From Paraspadella gotoi (Eukaryota > Chaetognatha), in the NCBI GenBank assembly GCA_051294375.1, contig CM119265.1:27162517-27226516 (forward strand): DNA of 64,000 nucleotides, given 5' to 3'. A program made the translations under genes and the position numbers. The notes under the pieces were generated by a model that saw only the letters and a program-made list of their open reading frames with translations, made no database searches and was not told the origin of the DNA. Shown here piece after piece: positions 35,701 through 45,922 of the stretch; position 1 is the first letter of the stretch; every line of letters begins with the position of its first letter.

Positions 35701-38700
35701 TAATTATTTCACATTCACTCCACTAACCCACGGATTCGGCCTTGACGTGATAGGATTTGATTATGGTGTAATGAGTCTGAGCGTATCGGTTAACAGTGCC
35801 GGCGGCGTCTCGGCAGAGTTCCAAAGGGTCTTTCCGGTTGTACCACCGACTCATCGATCGCTTGATTCCCGACGGACCTCCGCGCGCTGTATTCCACTTA
35901 ACGATCTTGGACGACTGCTTGGGCGACTGCTTGGGCGACTGCTTGGGCGACTGCTTGGCGGCTGAGGAAAGCAATATTTTCAGAGTTTAATCCTCACTTT
36001 TGACTGGTTATTGTGGGTGAAGGCCTTCATACCTATAAGTAGAAATCTACTATGAAATTAAATTCAATAGGGGNNNNNNNNNNNNNNNNNNNNNNNNNCG
36101 AAAAAAAGGTACTTGGGGGACACGAGCAGAAAAGTGCAAGAATTGCTCCACAAAAATGAAAACGCTTACCATTAGCTGCAGCATCTGGACACTCTCGCCC
36201 TCCGGAGTTTCCTTTAACCCGCCGTTCCATGAAAGCATGGGAAAAACTGTCTCAAAAAATCTCAGATATGTCAATCAATAAAAAGCTACCAATTAGAGGC
36301 ACAGAAGAAACCAACTCAAGCATTAATGGATTACTGGTGATGAAATAAGGTATGAATAGAAAGAAAGACAAGTACCATTACTCTTCCGCTTTTGAAAGGG
36401 CAAAATATATTGCACCAAAAATTTTGATTTATCTAAGCACACGGCTCCTCCATATCCAAAGATTATATAAATTACTTACACTCAGATACTTTCAAAGTCA
36501 ACAGCCAGATTATCCAGGGGTATCGATAACCTCCGAGAGAAAGATATCGGCCATAATTACCATGGCCACAAGCACGATCTGGTCACCATATTCAATCGCA
36601 TCACTATGGATGATAACAAAAATAGGATATGAAGAATCCCCCTGACCGAAACCTTATTACAAGATTATTAAAGAGGCCCAAGAAGATAATGACACGAATC
36701 TGCATTCGGAATAAATTCCCAAGTTTCTCGTACAGAATTGTTCCACATTTCATCAATTTAAAAAAAAAAAATGGCATTTCATTGTGAATGATGCTCAAAA
36801 ATTGATATTAAATATATTTTTACAGAACAAACAAACACAACAACTTTACTTGGAAATTTTGTATTTTTCATAACAGTCTTTTCAATTGAATAACAACTTT
36901 TTCCATTTCCTTAAATTTACTTCATCGCCTTTTTTCAATAATCTGATTTTTACATACATTTCAAGTAACTTACATCATTTTTACCAAAACATAAAACAAA
37001 GCATAAAAATAATCATGAACATGAAATTCATATTCCACCTCAATGTCGCCCTTGAACAAATTGGAATCCACTGTAGTACAATCAGATTCAAATCTATAGC
37101 TAAAATTTGCATTAAAACTATTTCATTCTACTTTTCTTTTCCATTATTTCCATCTTTGTGTTGGCATCACTTTATCATCTCATCATTCTTCAATTTGTGT
37201 GGGCCAACTCAATCTCTGTGTCGTTCTTCACTTTCACTTCTTTTGGACGTTCACAAAACAACTTCCGTTCGTGGATTTGTCCCCTCTCATCTTGGATATG
37301 CGATTACTTCCTTCACGATCATTCTCACTTCATTGTTACTTAACTCTGTTTTCATCGTTTCTTTTAACTTTCGTTTCCGAACTTTATAAAACGTGAGGAC
37401 CGTTTTATTTTACGTGGTTGTGACGTTATTGGTAGCAGAATAATTTGTGGGTTCATTTCAAATGAGATTGAGTTCTTCAATCTTCATTTATCTCAATATT
37501 CCTGTAGTAGTTTGGACCATTTCTCATACTCTCTCTTCTCGATGCAGTTTCATAATAGTCATACTATTTTAGGTTTTGGACAATAGTTTTAATATGGTTT
37601 TAATAATGTTTTAGTTTTCAATTATGCTATTCAAATATTTCATAGTAGTATTTGGTCGCTTTTATAAATGGAAGTATGTTTCTTGTTCTGGGAAGACTGG
37701 CTCATGTTTGATAGATAAAAAAAGAAAAACATTTGTTATTTGTCCAAAGGCCTAGCTTATTAATCAGCTAGTGATTTCAGGGTCGGTTTGAACCACTATG
37801 CCCATTTTCTTTAGTCTTACCACTTATAATATAATAAACATTATGTATCTTGTGTTAAATAATTAAAATAATGTTAATGTGATAATACAATAAATAATGT
37901 AATGTCACTGTTGTTTCTCTTTATATTAATTCATAAAACATTAATCAAGGTGAAAACAGGCAAAAAGAAACAATGCGGAGCATTCTACACACTAACCATA
38001 AGGGTCAACAATAAATAATAATATAAGATGCCCCCCCTAGAAGGTTCCTTGCGTTTACCCGATTCATCTCTCGCCCTAAAACCTTCAATTACATTTGCAA
38101 TTGGTACCGAGAGACAACTACGTCTTTCAATTCGAAAGTTTATCTTACGTAAAATGTTTTAGTTAATTTTAATTATGTAGTTTTTTGTGGTATTATCTAT
38201 AATAACTTATCCTTTACCCCAAGGTCTGCCTTAATTCCGACGACCTCTTCCTATTTAACTTCTATTACACCGAACATAGAAAATTAGAAACGGAGGAGGA
38301 ACCTGAGGACCGCGCCGAGCCAAGACGGACGCCGCTACTGGTAAACCAGATAATTGTAGGAGAAAAATGAGCTTATATAGGGGAGACTAACTCAATAAGG
38401 TGGGTTAAGAATTGAATTAAGCACCTACTCAAACGAAAATTAGACATTTTAAAAAAAATTTGAATAGACAAAATTTTTTATTTTTACTCCATACTCCATA
38501 TATTAATTTTTTAATATTTTTTATAAAATAGGAAAGGCTAAAATTTTTTTTGGATTTTTGGATTTAAGATTCAGATTCAGGTAGCTTGCAAAAAGTTATC
38601 ACACAAAGTATAATTCTTTTTTCGATTATTTGATCATAAGAGAGGTAAGCTCCGGACCAATTCAAAATTTTTAATGGGAAAGCATTAAACTAATCATTAT

Positions 38701-40620
38701 GGTATTAATTATTGTAGTTAAAATATTTTTTTTTTACAAAAAATTTCCCCGAACCTGAGTTAATTCGCTAAAATATTATTTATGCTATATAATGTCAAAT
38801 TTTTTGGATATTTTAAGTTTTTAATTGATTCTGGATTGATGCATTAAAAAGTTTAAACAAAAATATAGTAATTACAACTTTTTAAAATTGATGTTTTATT
38901 ACTAAAAAATTGTGTAAAAAACTGCTTAAAATCATCGGTATGATTGATGATGATGATGGATTCTTTTAGGTTTTCTCAATTTAAACCCACTATCATCAAA
39001 ATATTGCAAAAAAGAATACTATACTTTGTGTCTAGCATACTTCTCATAAGCCATCGTTGAATCTGCTTTTAATAATAACAAATTCAAAACAAAAATTTTT
39101 GACATTTCCTATCTATAAAATAAATATTAAAAAAGAAGTTAATTACTAATGCTTCTTGCCATTTTAGAAATTTTGCTCCATTGAAAGTTTTCTCAGAAAT
39201 CGTATTGAAGTTTCATTTGTGAAAGGCTTCCAAATCAAACTTCTTGACCCACCCCATTGACGAAGTTTGGCGCTATCATAAGTATGTGAAAAATAGTGAA
39301 AAACTATTATTATAACATCATTCATTCATGCATTTTTCGATAATTTTATTTATTTTTTTTAATATTCGGACCATAGAAAACATATAATATTTCGACAATG
39401 TTGTAGTTGAATTTTTTATTTAACTTTTTATGCTCTATCGAGTCCATAAAAAAAAGTTACAGATTGATTTTTAAAAAAACATTTTTATCATTATATTAGT
39501 AATTTGCTAATGTTTAATAGCAACAATTAAAAGCATTAAAAATCCGAAAACTTTTTTTAAAAAATTTCTTTTTTACCTTAAAAGTAGACTTACAAGACTT
39601 AAAGTTTTGAACCCCCCGCAATTTCTTAACCACCTTATTGAGTTAGTCTCCCCCTACTATAAGCCTCATTTGTTTCTCCCTACAATTATCTGGTTTACCA
39701 GTAGCGGCTCCGTCTTGCTCGGCGCGGTCCTCAGGTTCCTCCTCCGTTTCTAATTTTCTATGTTCGGTGTAATAGAAGTTAAATAGGAAGAGGTCGTCGG
39801 AATTAAGGCAGACCTTGGGGGTAAAGGATAAGTTATATAGATAAATACCACAAAAACTACATAATTAAAATTAACTAAACATTTTACGTAAGATAAACTT
39901 TCGAATTGAAAGACGTAGTTGTCTCTCGGTACCAATTGCAAATGTAATTGAAGGTTTTAGGGCGAGAGATGAATCGGGGTAAACCAAGGAACTCTTCATT
40001 TTTTCCCAGCCAATCATGTGACCGACAAGCACCACAAGAATGCCCAGTGGGACCACCGGCCACTTACCGCGTCCATTAATTGGTAGGCGTCTCTCTTGAC
40101 TTGCGGTTGGGCGGCCCTCGTGCAAACGACGATCGCCAAACACGCGGCGGCCTTGTTGTAACCGGGACCGCCGAGATGGACGGGCACCGAATTCTGGAAT
40201 TCAATAAATGAATGAAAACGAATTAAACTTTTTTAATCACAACAACGTCCGTGTAGGAGGGAAACTCTGGCAGAATCATCGTGGACTCTTTTGAACTCCA
40301 GAAAGACTCATATCAATCAACGTTTTTATTATCATCATAATTATTAGTTATTGATTTCTTATAAATCAAACGTTTCTATTTCCGGACTAGTATTATTATT
40401 ATTATTTCCTGACCTTGACGATCTTGCCGATTTCGTGAACGACCGGAAGGCCCGCTCCCGCCTTGACCAAGCGAAGGATGGTGGGACAGTCACTGTCGAA
40501 GAGTCTCGTCTTGATGACGTTGGCGATGGCGTCGCCGCGACAAAGACCATCTTCGGATCCGTAGAGGACGAATCGTTTCACGCTCAGACGATCTCGATCC
40601 GTCATCGCCGACTGCGACAT
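32721..40620 (-). CDS. RO60: Ro60-like TROVE/vWA RNA-binding protein
   Basis: Ro60 is a ring of HEAT repeats (TROVE) closed by a vWA domain; it binds Y RNAs and misfolded small RNAs. Exons: 40620-40414, 40193-40068, 36184 to about 36113, 35961-35728, 35660-35510, 35376-35250, 35160-35074, 34996-34878, 34757-34577, 34488-34330, 33233-33105, 33023-32721; about 630 residues (human 538). Matches: KRFVLYGSEDG, AACLAIVV, SMSRWYN, ERIHPFETVIGLRRFEVG, LIALDLDPKSM, VVVGASSKMFTVAHPED, LDIVGF. All junctions are in phase except the end of exon 3, which abuts the 25-N gap: its apparent donor (CAA|GTACCT) is off by one, so the exon may run into the gap. Exon 4 starts with a KQSP repeat absent from Ro60. 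The vWA metal site is lost (see findings). Intron 2 is 3.9 kb and holds a foldback element; intron 10 holds two SINE copies. Confidence 0.85.
33513..33772 (+). repeat. SINE family B, copy with tRNA-like antisense tail (first of tandem pair)
   Basis: About 260 bp, from GGCAACGGGAGGATAGCCTG to GCTTTAAGTCTTGCTGCCAC, about 97% identical to 33968-34227. On the minus strand it carries TGGCTGAGCAGGC and GGTTCAATCCC, textbook A and B boxes of a tRNA-type Pol III promoter at normal spacing. It lies in a Ro60-like intron. Confidence 0.75.
33915..34227 (+). repeat. SINE family B, second tandem copy with plus-strand tRNA-like head
   Basis: Begins with a tRNA-like head (GCATGGTGCACAGCGGTTGC, then GTGTTCGAGAGTAGG) followed by the body and antisense tRNA-like tail shared with 33513-33772. 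The head recurs, inverted, at about 51497-51560. The two bodies are direct repeats separated by 195 bp, consistent with nested insertion or tandem duplication. Confidence 0.7.
35900..35956 (-). repeat. 12-nt coding tandem repeat (KQSP)
   Basis: Four tandem copies of a 12-nt unit (plus strand CTGCTTGGGCGA) encode KQSPKQSPKQSPKQSS at the start of a Ro60-like exon. Lys-Gln-Ser-Pro repeats look like a charged, possibly phosphorylated linker. Confidence 0.8.
36074..36098. other. Assembly gap (25 N) in Ro60-like gene
   Basis: Directly downstream (in transcription) of exon 3 of the Ro60-like gene; prevents defining that exon's donor. Confidence 0.95.
38043..39992. mobile_element. Foldback DNA element with arms of about 370 bp
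   Basis: Left arm about 38043-38415 and right arm about 39620-39992 are near-perfect inverted copies: TCGCCCTAAAACCTTCAATT, TTCAATTCGAAAGTTTATCT, ATTATCTGGTTTACCAGTAG and ACTCAATAAGGTGG all recur in opposite orientation. The 1.2-kb interior is AT-rich and lacks an ORF of useful length, so the element is non-autonomous. The outer ends read GGTTCCTTG... and ...CAAGGAACT; a target-site duplication could not be recognised. It lies in intron 2 of the Ro60-like gene. Arm sequence is not obviously that of a named superfamily. Confidence 0.85.
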
Positions 40621-41159
40621 TTCTTTACGTTTATGTCGGGAGGAGGAGAAAGGATAAACAATTTGGACAATTATCGTTTCTTCGGGATCCCTTCCTTCCG
40701 AGTCAAAAGCTCATAGTCGTTTTCTCTCGATCTTGAGAGGAAGCGACGGAAAAAATCCCAGGATTTATAGATGAACAAGTAGAAAACTAAAAAATAAAGA
40801 AGAGATAAAAAAGTAATAAGTATCGACAATATTACACACGTGTAATTCCGACTGCGGAAGTAGAAAAAAAGAAATTTCGTTGCGGTCTTGAGTAACAATT
40901 GTATTCAATCAATTGACAGTGTGTGAATTCTTCGGCATTAAGTTAACGATAAAAAAAAATAAATAAAAATAAAGGCAATTTCTGGCAATAGTTAAAATAG
41001 ACGTATATCCATAGAAAACAACCATGATTCAACAAATGAACGAAGCGATTAGAAAAAAGGATCGCAATATAATATAATAATAACAAAAATATGTGTTTTT
41101 CTGGCAAGTAGTATATCACAGCCATACAAATGAGTTCAAGCTAATCGTAAATCTCTCGA
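40621..41159. other. Intergenic spacer
   Basis: AT-rich spacer between the TPR-ankyrin-MYND stop and the Ro60-like start; no recognisable exon or repeat. Confidence 0.6.
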
Positions 41160-44100
41160 TCACCATGGCAGGGCGGACAGCACGGGATCGGTGATCAACA
41201 CGATCTCCTTCTTCCCCTTTTCCATGAAGGCCCAGAAGTAGGCCTTGCAGCCGCCGACTCCCTCCGCCTCGAGGACCTTCCGCACGTCCTCGACGTCGAG
41301 GGCGCCGGGGTCGACGTAGCACTGGAAGCTTCGGGTCTCGTTGTGGACGAGGAGGGGAGAATCGCGGTCGAGCTCCTTATCGGGAATGAAGAGGCTCTGC
41401 ATGGAGATTGGAGAGGGGACTCTTTCTGGGTGATGTCAAAAGGGTCACACAACGATGAGTCTCACTCACCCCCGATTTGTCGATGGAGGGTATGGCGCCG
41501 CCCACGCTTCTCTTAGCCGCTTGAACCTTGAGAACGAGATTGCCCTTCTTCTGCCGCTCGATGTTGAAGACGTCGAACAAAGTCTCCGTCTTTTTGGGTT
41601 CGTCGGCGGGAATGTTGGGGTTCATGACTGGAGAATGAGAAAAGATCAAAATGAGATAGAGATAACAAATAAGAAGATTAAATAAAAAGATAACGAGAAT
41701 AATGAAAAGATAGCTTAAAGACGTAAAAATAATAAGTAAGTCAGATGAGAAAAAGAGAATAAAAATGAAAATGATAAGAGTATGAGATGAGATGAAAAAC
41801 CTTAAGATGAGATTAGGATAAGATTTCGCCAAAGTCGAAAAAAAAAACTTACTGTTGCTCCACAGTTTCTGGGCGGCGTCGGGCTGCAAGAAACCCGCGC
41901 GGTCGGCAGCGATGGCTACGCGTTTGTGCCTCCGGCGAAAGATTTGGCATTTTTTCTTGTGATTCGGCCAGTCCTCCTTTTGACAAGTGGTCCTGCGAAT
42001 GGGTTGAATACATTGGACTATGATTGCAATCGTGGCGAAAACTTTCTTTCATCGCGTGACCCGCAGTAAAAAAGGACTCTGCAGCTGGCGCAACAAGTTA
42101 ACTTTTTGTCGCCCCCGCAAGCGCCGCAAGCGCCGCAAGCGTAACGCGGCTTGATCCCCCGCAGATGCTTGTCAAAGACGGCGGCGACGACGTTGAAGTT
42201 GGCGGCGAAATCTCGGACGCAGCATAAATCGTTGTCTTTAGCGTCGGGATCGGCGTCGTAGGAGAGAAGTAGGTCCACCTCCGTCACGTTTTGCTTGGAG
42301 ACGGCGTCGTGAAGGGCGACGGTGCCGTAGACAGAACTGTCAAGTGGTCACGTGCTTGATGTAGCATGAAGAGAAGACGATCAAGCAAAAAGGATCTCAC
42401 TGGATGTTGGGATCCGCTCCTCTTTTCAGAAGATGCTCCAGCAATTCGGGCTGAGGATGCCATCCGGCGGCGTGCATGACCGCTGTGTAGCCAAAGTCAT
42501 CGCGCGCGTCGAGTCGCTCTCCCTGGAGGATACATTAGGAGATTTGTTAATAATTGTAATAAAGTTTAATGTGAAATAAGAAAATCAAACGAGAGTAAAC
42601 CTGATCGAAGAGAAAATCGATGATTCTCTTGAAGTCTTCCACTTTTGATTTGGCGAGGGTCAAGTTAAAAAGATGAAGACGTTGAATCCCGAGGATGGGA
42701 AAGTGGATGAGGGGAATGTTGATGCGGCCGTGCTTGAGTCCAGCGAAACTCAGGTTCCAGGCCTTGGGACGAAATTTTTAGAATCGTCTGTAAATAATAC
42801 TCAAAACAAACTCCAAACGGGTCGAACCTACCTTTTTAAGATTCATCAAATCGCCCGATATTACATAGCAGAACGGAAATGGTAAGGAAAGAAAATTCCC
42901 CATGGGTATATCAAATATAGCCGCCTGTGGTCGGGGAAAAAATAAGTCAATTTTTTGGAGAAACTTTCATCAATTCTTGATTAGTGACATTTGCCGAGCT
43001 ATTAAATGCTCTCTACATTCCTTCATCAATATCGGGGCGAATTATGAAAAAGTTTCTAAATGTATTTATTAACGAATTTAATTCTTTGCATTTGCCGAGA
43101 CTCACCCTTCCCTCCCCTCCCCTAATACCCGCTGCTTTTCTCGCACGGGTCGGTCGCTGAAATTCCTTTTTCTCACCGACGGACCAACATGTGATTCCTG
43201 GCGTCGAATCGCGTTCAACTTGGACCGAAGCCTTTTCTCGCTCGGATGCATTTTCAGTCCTGAGAGGCGGCGAAAATTATTTCATATCAATTCTAACAAA
43301 ATATTTTTCTAAGAATCATGTCAACGCAGGAAAGGGGTTAATCTCGCTTGGCTTTTCTGCCTTTCTTCTCTCTCGACCAATCAGAGAGGTGGCTTCCTTG
43401 ACGGAATCGACCGGAGAGAGATGAGAGAAGAAACCAGGCAGTCTTCAACTTACCCTCAAGAACTCAACATCAAATTCTATTTATTGTATTTGTTTACTCT
43501 CTGTTTATTCTGCATAATCTCCATCAATTATCATTATCTCCTTATGTGTTTAATTTTAATAAAAGTCCTTTAACTTCTCAATTAACCATGCCGACTTCCT
43601 TCACTGATGTAGACTTCTAAACAATATAGAAAAGCATCAAAAATTTAAAAAAATATACATAATAGCAAAACAGAACCTTAAGCAATGAGACTTTGAATAA
43701 TCTACTACTCCATGCAAATAAAATGAATGAATTAAATCTCATTTAGTCATATTCTAAGAATCTATGCTCTTGCATTTATAGGTCAGCGTCGGCAGCGATT
43801 ATGATTAGCCCGACGTCTCTTTCCTCCCCCTTCCACCCCATCCAACACACCAGCTCCGACATCTGAATCTATTCACCAAGAGCAAGGGCGACATCCGCGC
43901 GACCAAATTGTCTTAATTCCGTTTCGGCCGAACTCAGGCGCAAGTATCTGTTCGTTGAGAAAGAGAAAAAAAATTAATCAAAATAAAATCATAAAATAAA
44001 ATAAAAATCCCGATCTAATACTTAACGGAGTGGTCTTTTCATACAATTAAAACATTGTTTGAAACATTATACCATTCATTGATAGGGAAGCCAAGTACTC

Positions 44101-45551
44101 TGGTAGTGAATAAACGAGATTGTGTAAAAGTCTTGATTGAAAGATTGCTATGTCATGATCTTGTAAGAGTGATGGAGGCTTAAACCACCCAAGCCTGTCC
44201 AAAATCAGGGGCAAGATAGCTTATTTAATATTTATTAAAAATTTTAATTTATTTTTAATTTATGAAATTGGTACAATCAATATAATAATTATCCATTCAT
44301 TAAATATCTTCCCCTGGCTTTGGTGGTTTAAGGCCTCCATCACTCTTACAAGATAATGACATAGCAGGTCCCTGCAAGCTTTCAATAAAGACTCTCACAG
44401 TCTCATTTATTAACTCCCAGAGTACCCGGCCTTCCCTATCAATGAAGTGGTATAATCTTTTAAAGAATGTTTCAAATGTATGAAAAGACCACTCCCTTAA
44501 GTATTATATCGGGAAATACTATATTGTACTCCGCCTAGCATTAAAATACAAGGAGCTTAATTTTATGAAATAATAATAATAGTAATAGTAATATTAGTTG
44601 TACCAATTTCATAATCAAGACGTTTTCTACTTAGGTCTCTTTTACAATATAAAACTGCGTTTCTTTCTAAAGTCGTCCTTACCCCTCAATGCAAGTGGGT
44701 TTAAGAACAACGGCCCTCCGCGCATCCTCCCTCGCCAGGCCGTGGTTCCTCATTTCAATATGAACGCCTGCCCGCCTGGCCAGCGCCTGAGGCAGCAGCG
44801 CCGTCAACTCGGCCGCCGAATCCACAATGCCGTTCAGGATCTCTAGGGCGCCTTTGTAATCCATTATCTCCACCGCGGAACGGGCCGCCATCAATCTAAA
44901 AGGAAAATATAAATAAAATATTATAGATTTAATTAATATTTCTTGAAGAATGAAGAACTTATGCCTTTCAAAAGTACATGGTGACAATTTGAAACCCGCC
45001 GCTAAAAATTCTTCGGAACTACTCTCGTCAAAACATTTCGAAGGGCGTTATGACGTTTCGAGCATAAAAAATACAAAAACATTTTCTACAAAGATATTGT
45101 TCAGACAAGTTTCGGCTTTTATTCAAGCCTTTATCAGTGCTTTGTCTACAAAGATATTAAAATCAACTTTTTTAAATATTTTTTTAAAGTTTTTTTAAAC
45201 ACCTTTATTAATATAAATTAATTTATTATTATAGCTTAACCAAGCTAAATTTATCTTTATTTCTGATTAAGAACTTCCAAGTTGATCTTCATCTTTCTTC
45301 AATCATTAGTAAAACAAAACAGATTAAAATAATATAAAATTTATAAAATATATATATTAATTATAATTATCTCATTTAAAAAATTTAAAATAGAGATTTT
45401 TTTTAGCGGTGGGTTACAAATTGTCACCCTGTAGGAATCCTAACCTTTTATCCATCGCGCAATCGGCTTCCAACTTCGGAGGATGAACATATTTATTTTG
45501 AATTCTTCTCATCCAATCAAAGTCAAACTCATCGACTTCCGGGAGCAACAT
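41160..45551 (-). CDS. TPR-ankyrin-MYND protein, family not recognised
   Basis: Likely a multi-domain adaptor. Exons supported by phase: 45551-45445, 44895-44683, 43947-43877, then 42924-42832, 42762-42601, 42522-42401, 42336-42061, 41992-41853, 41627-41470, 41396-41160. The first three encode TPR-like helices (AVEIMDYKGALEILNG, ARRAVVLKPTCIEGYLRLSSAE, RQFGRADVALAL). Two exons of unknown fold follow (SGDLMNLKKAWNLSFAGLKH), then two ankyrin repeats (DDFGYTAVMHAAGWH, VYGTVALHDAVSKQNVTEVD), a MYND finger (CGACGGDKKLTCCASC, then YCGTTCQKEDWPNHKKKC) and a conserved-looking C-terminal domain ending SALPW. The junction between 43877 (phase 1) and 42924 (phase 0) does not fit, so an exon is missing between them, or the TPR part is a separate gene. 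The start ATG at 45551 follows a possible splice acceptor, so more 5' exons may exist. Confidence 0.7.
42925..43876. other. Intron region without a recognised exon
   Basis: Lies between the TPR and ankyrin parts of the gene above. A phase-bridging exon is expected here but none could be picked with confidence; the 43.15-43.45 kb stretch is the least AT-rich part. Confidence 0.4.
44008..44512. mobile_element. Palindromic (foldback/MITE-like) element, about 0.5 kb
   Basis: The two halves are inverted copies: GGAGTGGTCTTTTCATAC on the left is matched by GTATGAAAAGACCACTCC on the right, and TATACCATTCATTGATAGGG by CCCTATCAATGAAGTGGTATA. The outermost bases CCCGAT/ATCGGG are also complementary. 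No ORF. Related fragments occur at about 6.1, 16.15, 31.0, 55.1, 59.7 and 63.1 kb, always in introns or spacers. Confidence 0.75.
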
Positions 45552-45576
45552 CCTTCTGTTACAATCTGTAATTACC

Positions 45577-45612
<36 letters not shown>

Positions 45613-45861
45613 GTAAAGTAATAAGAATAATAATATTTTTCAATATAATTAAATGTCATTTGAGGCTAAAAAATTAAGGACTAATGAAGAATAGCACGGT
45701 AAAAAATTATGTTAAAAATGAGTAAAAACCGATGTATAAAGTGATCCAAAAAAGATCCATTTATAATTATATTCGCAAAGCATTGATAGAAAAAAAATGA
45801 AGCTAGGCAAATTCGTTAAAACGACTAAAGAAGAAGAAAAAATTAGAGACGAAATCACGAT

Positions 45862-45863
45862 TG

Positions 45864-45899
<36 letters not shown>
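45862..45899 (+). repeat. Long poly-A tract
   Basis: An uninterrupted run of about 35 A between the TMCO4 stop and the TPR-ankyrin-MYND start. On the gene strand this is poly-T immediately downstream of a stop; it may be a retroelement tail remnant or a slippage-prone homopolymer. Confidence 0.7.
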
Positions 45900-45922
45900 A
45901 AAAGGCTGTCCGTTGAGACTTT

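Noticed and set aside
36290-36640. Possible extra minus-strand exons with hydrophobic coding (IFVIIHSDAIEYGDQIVLV and NPLMLELVSSVPLI)
   Set aside because: Splice phases between them do not match, stops intervene, and the surrounding Ro60-like gene is accounted for without them. A fragment of another gene brought in by mis-assembly cannot be excluded.
36886-37389. Plus-strand frame of 167 codons in AT-rich intron
   Set aside because: Hydrophobic, Phe/Ile/Ser-rich translation typical of AT-rich non-coding DNA; no motif, no splice context, not matched by other frames.
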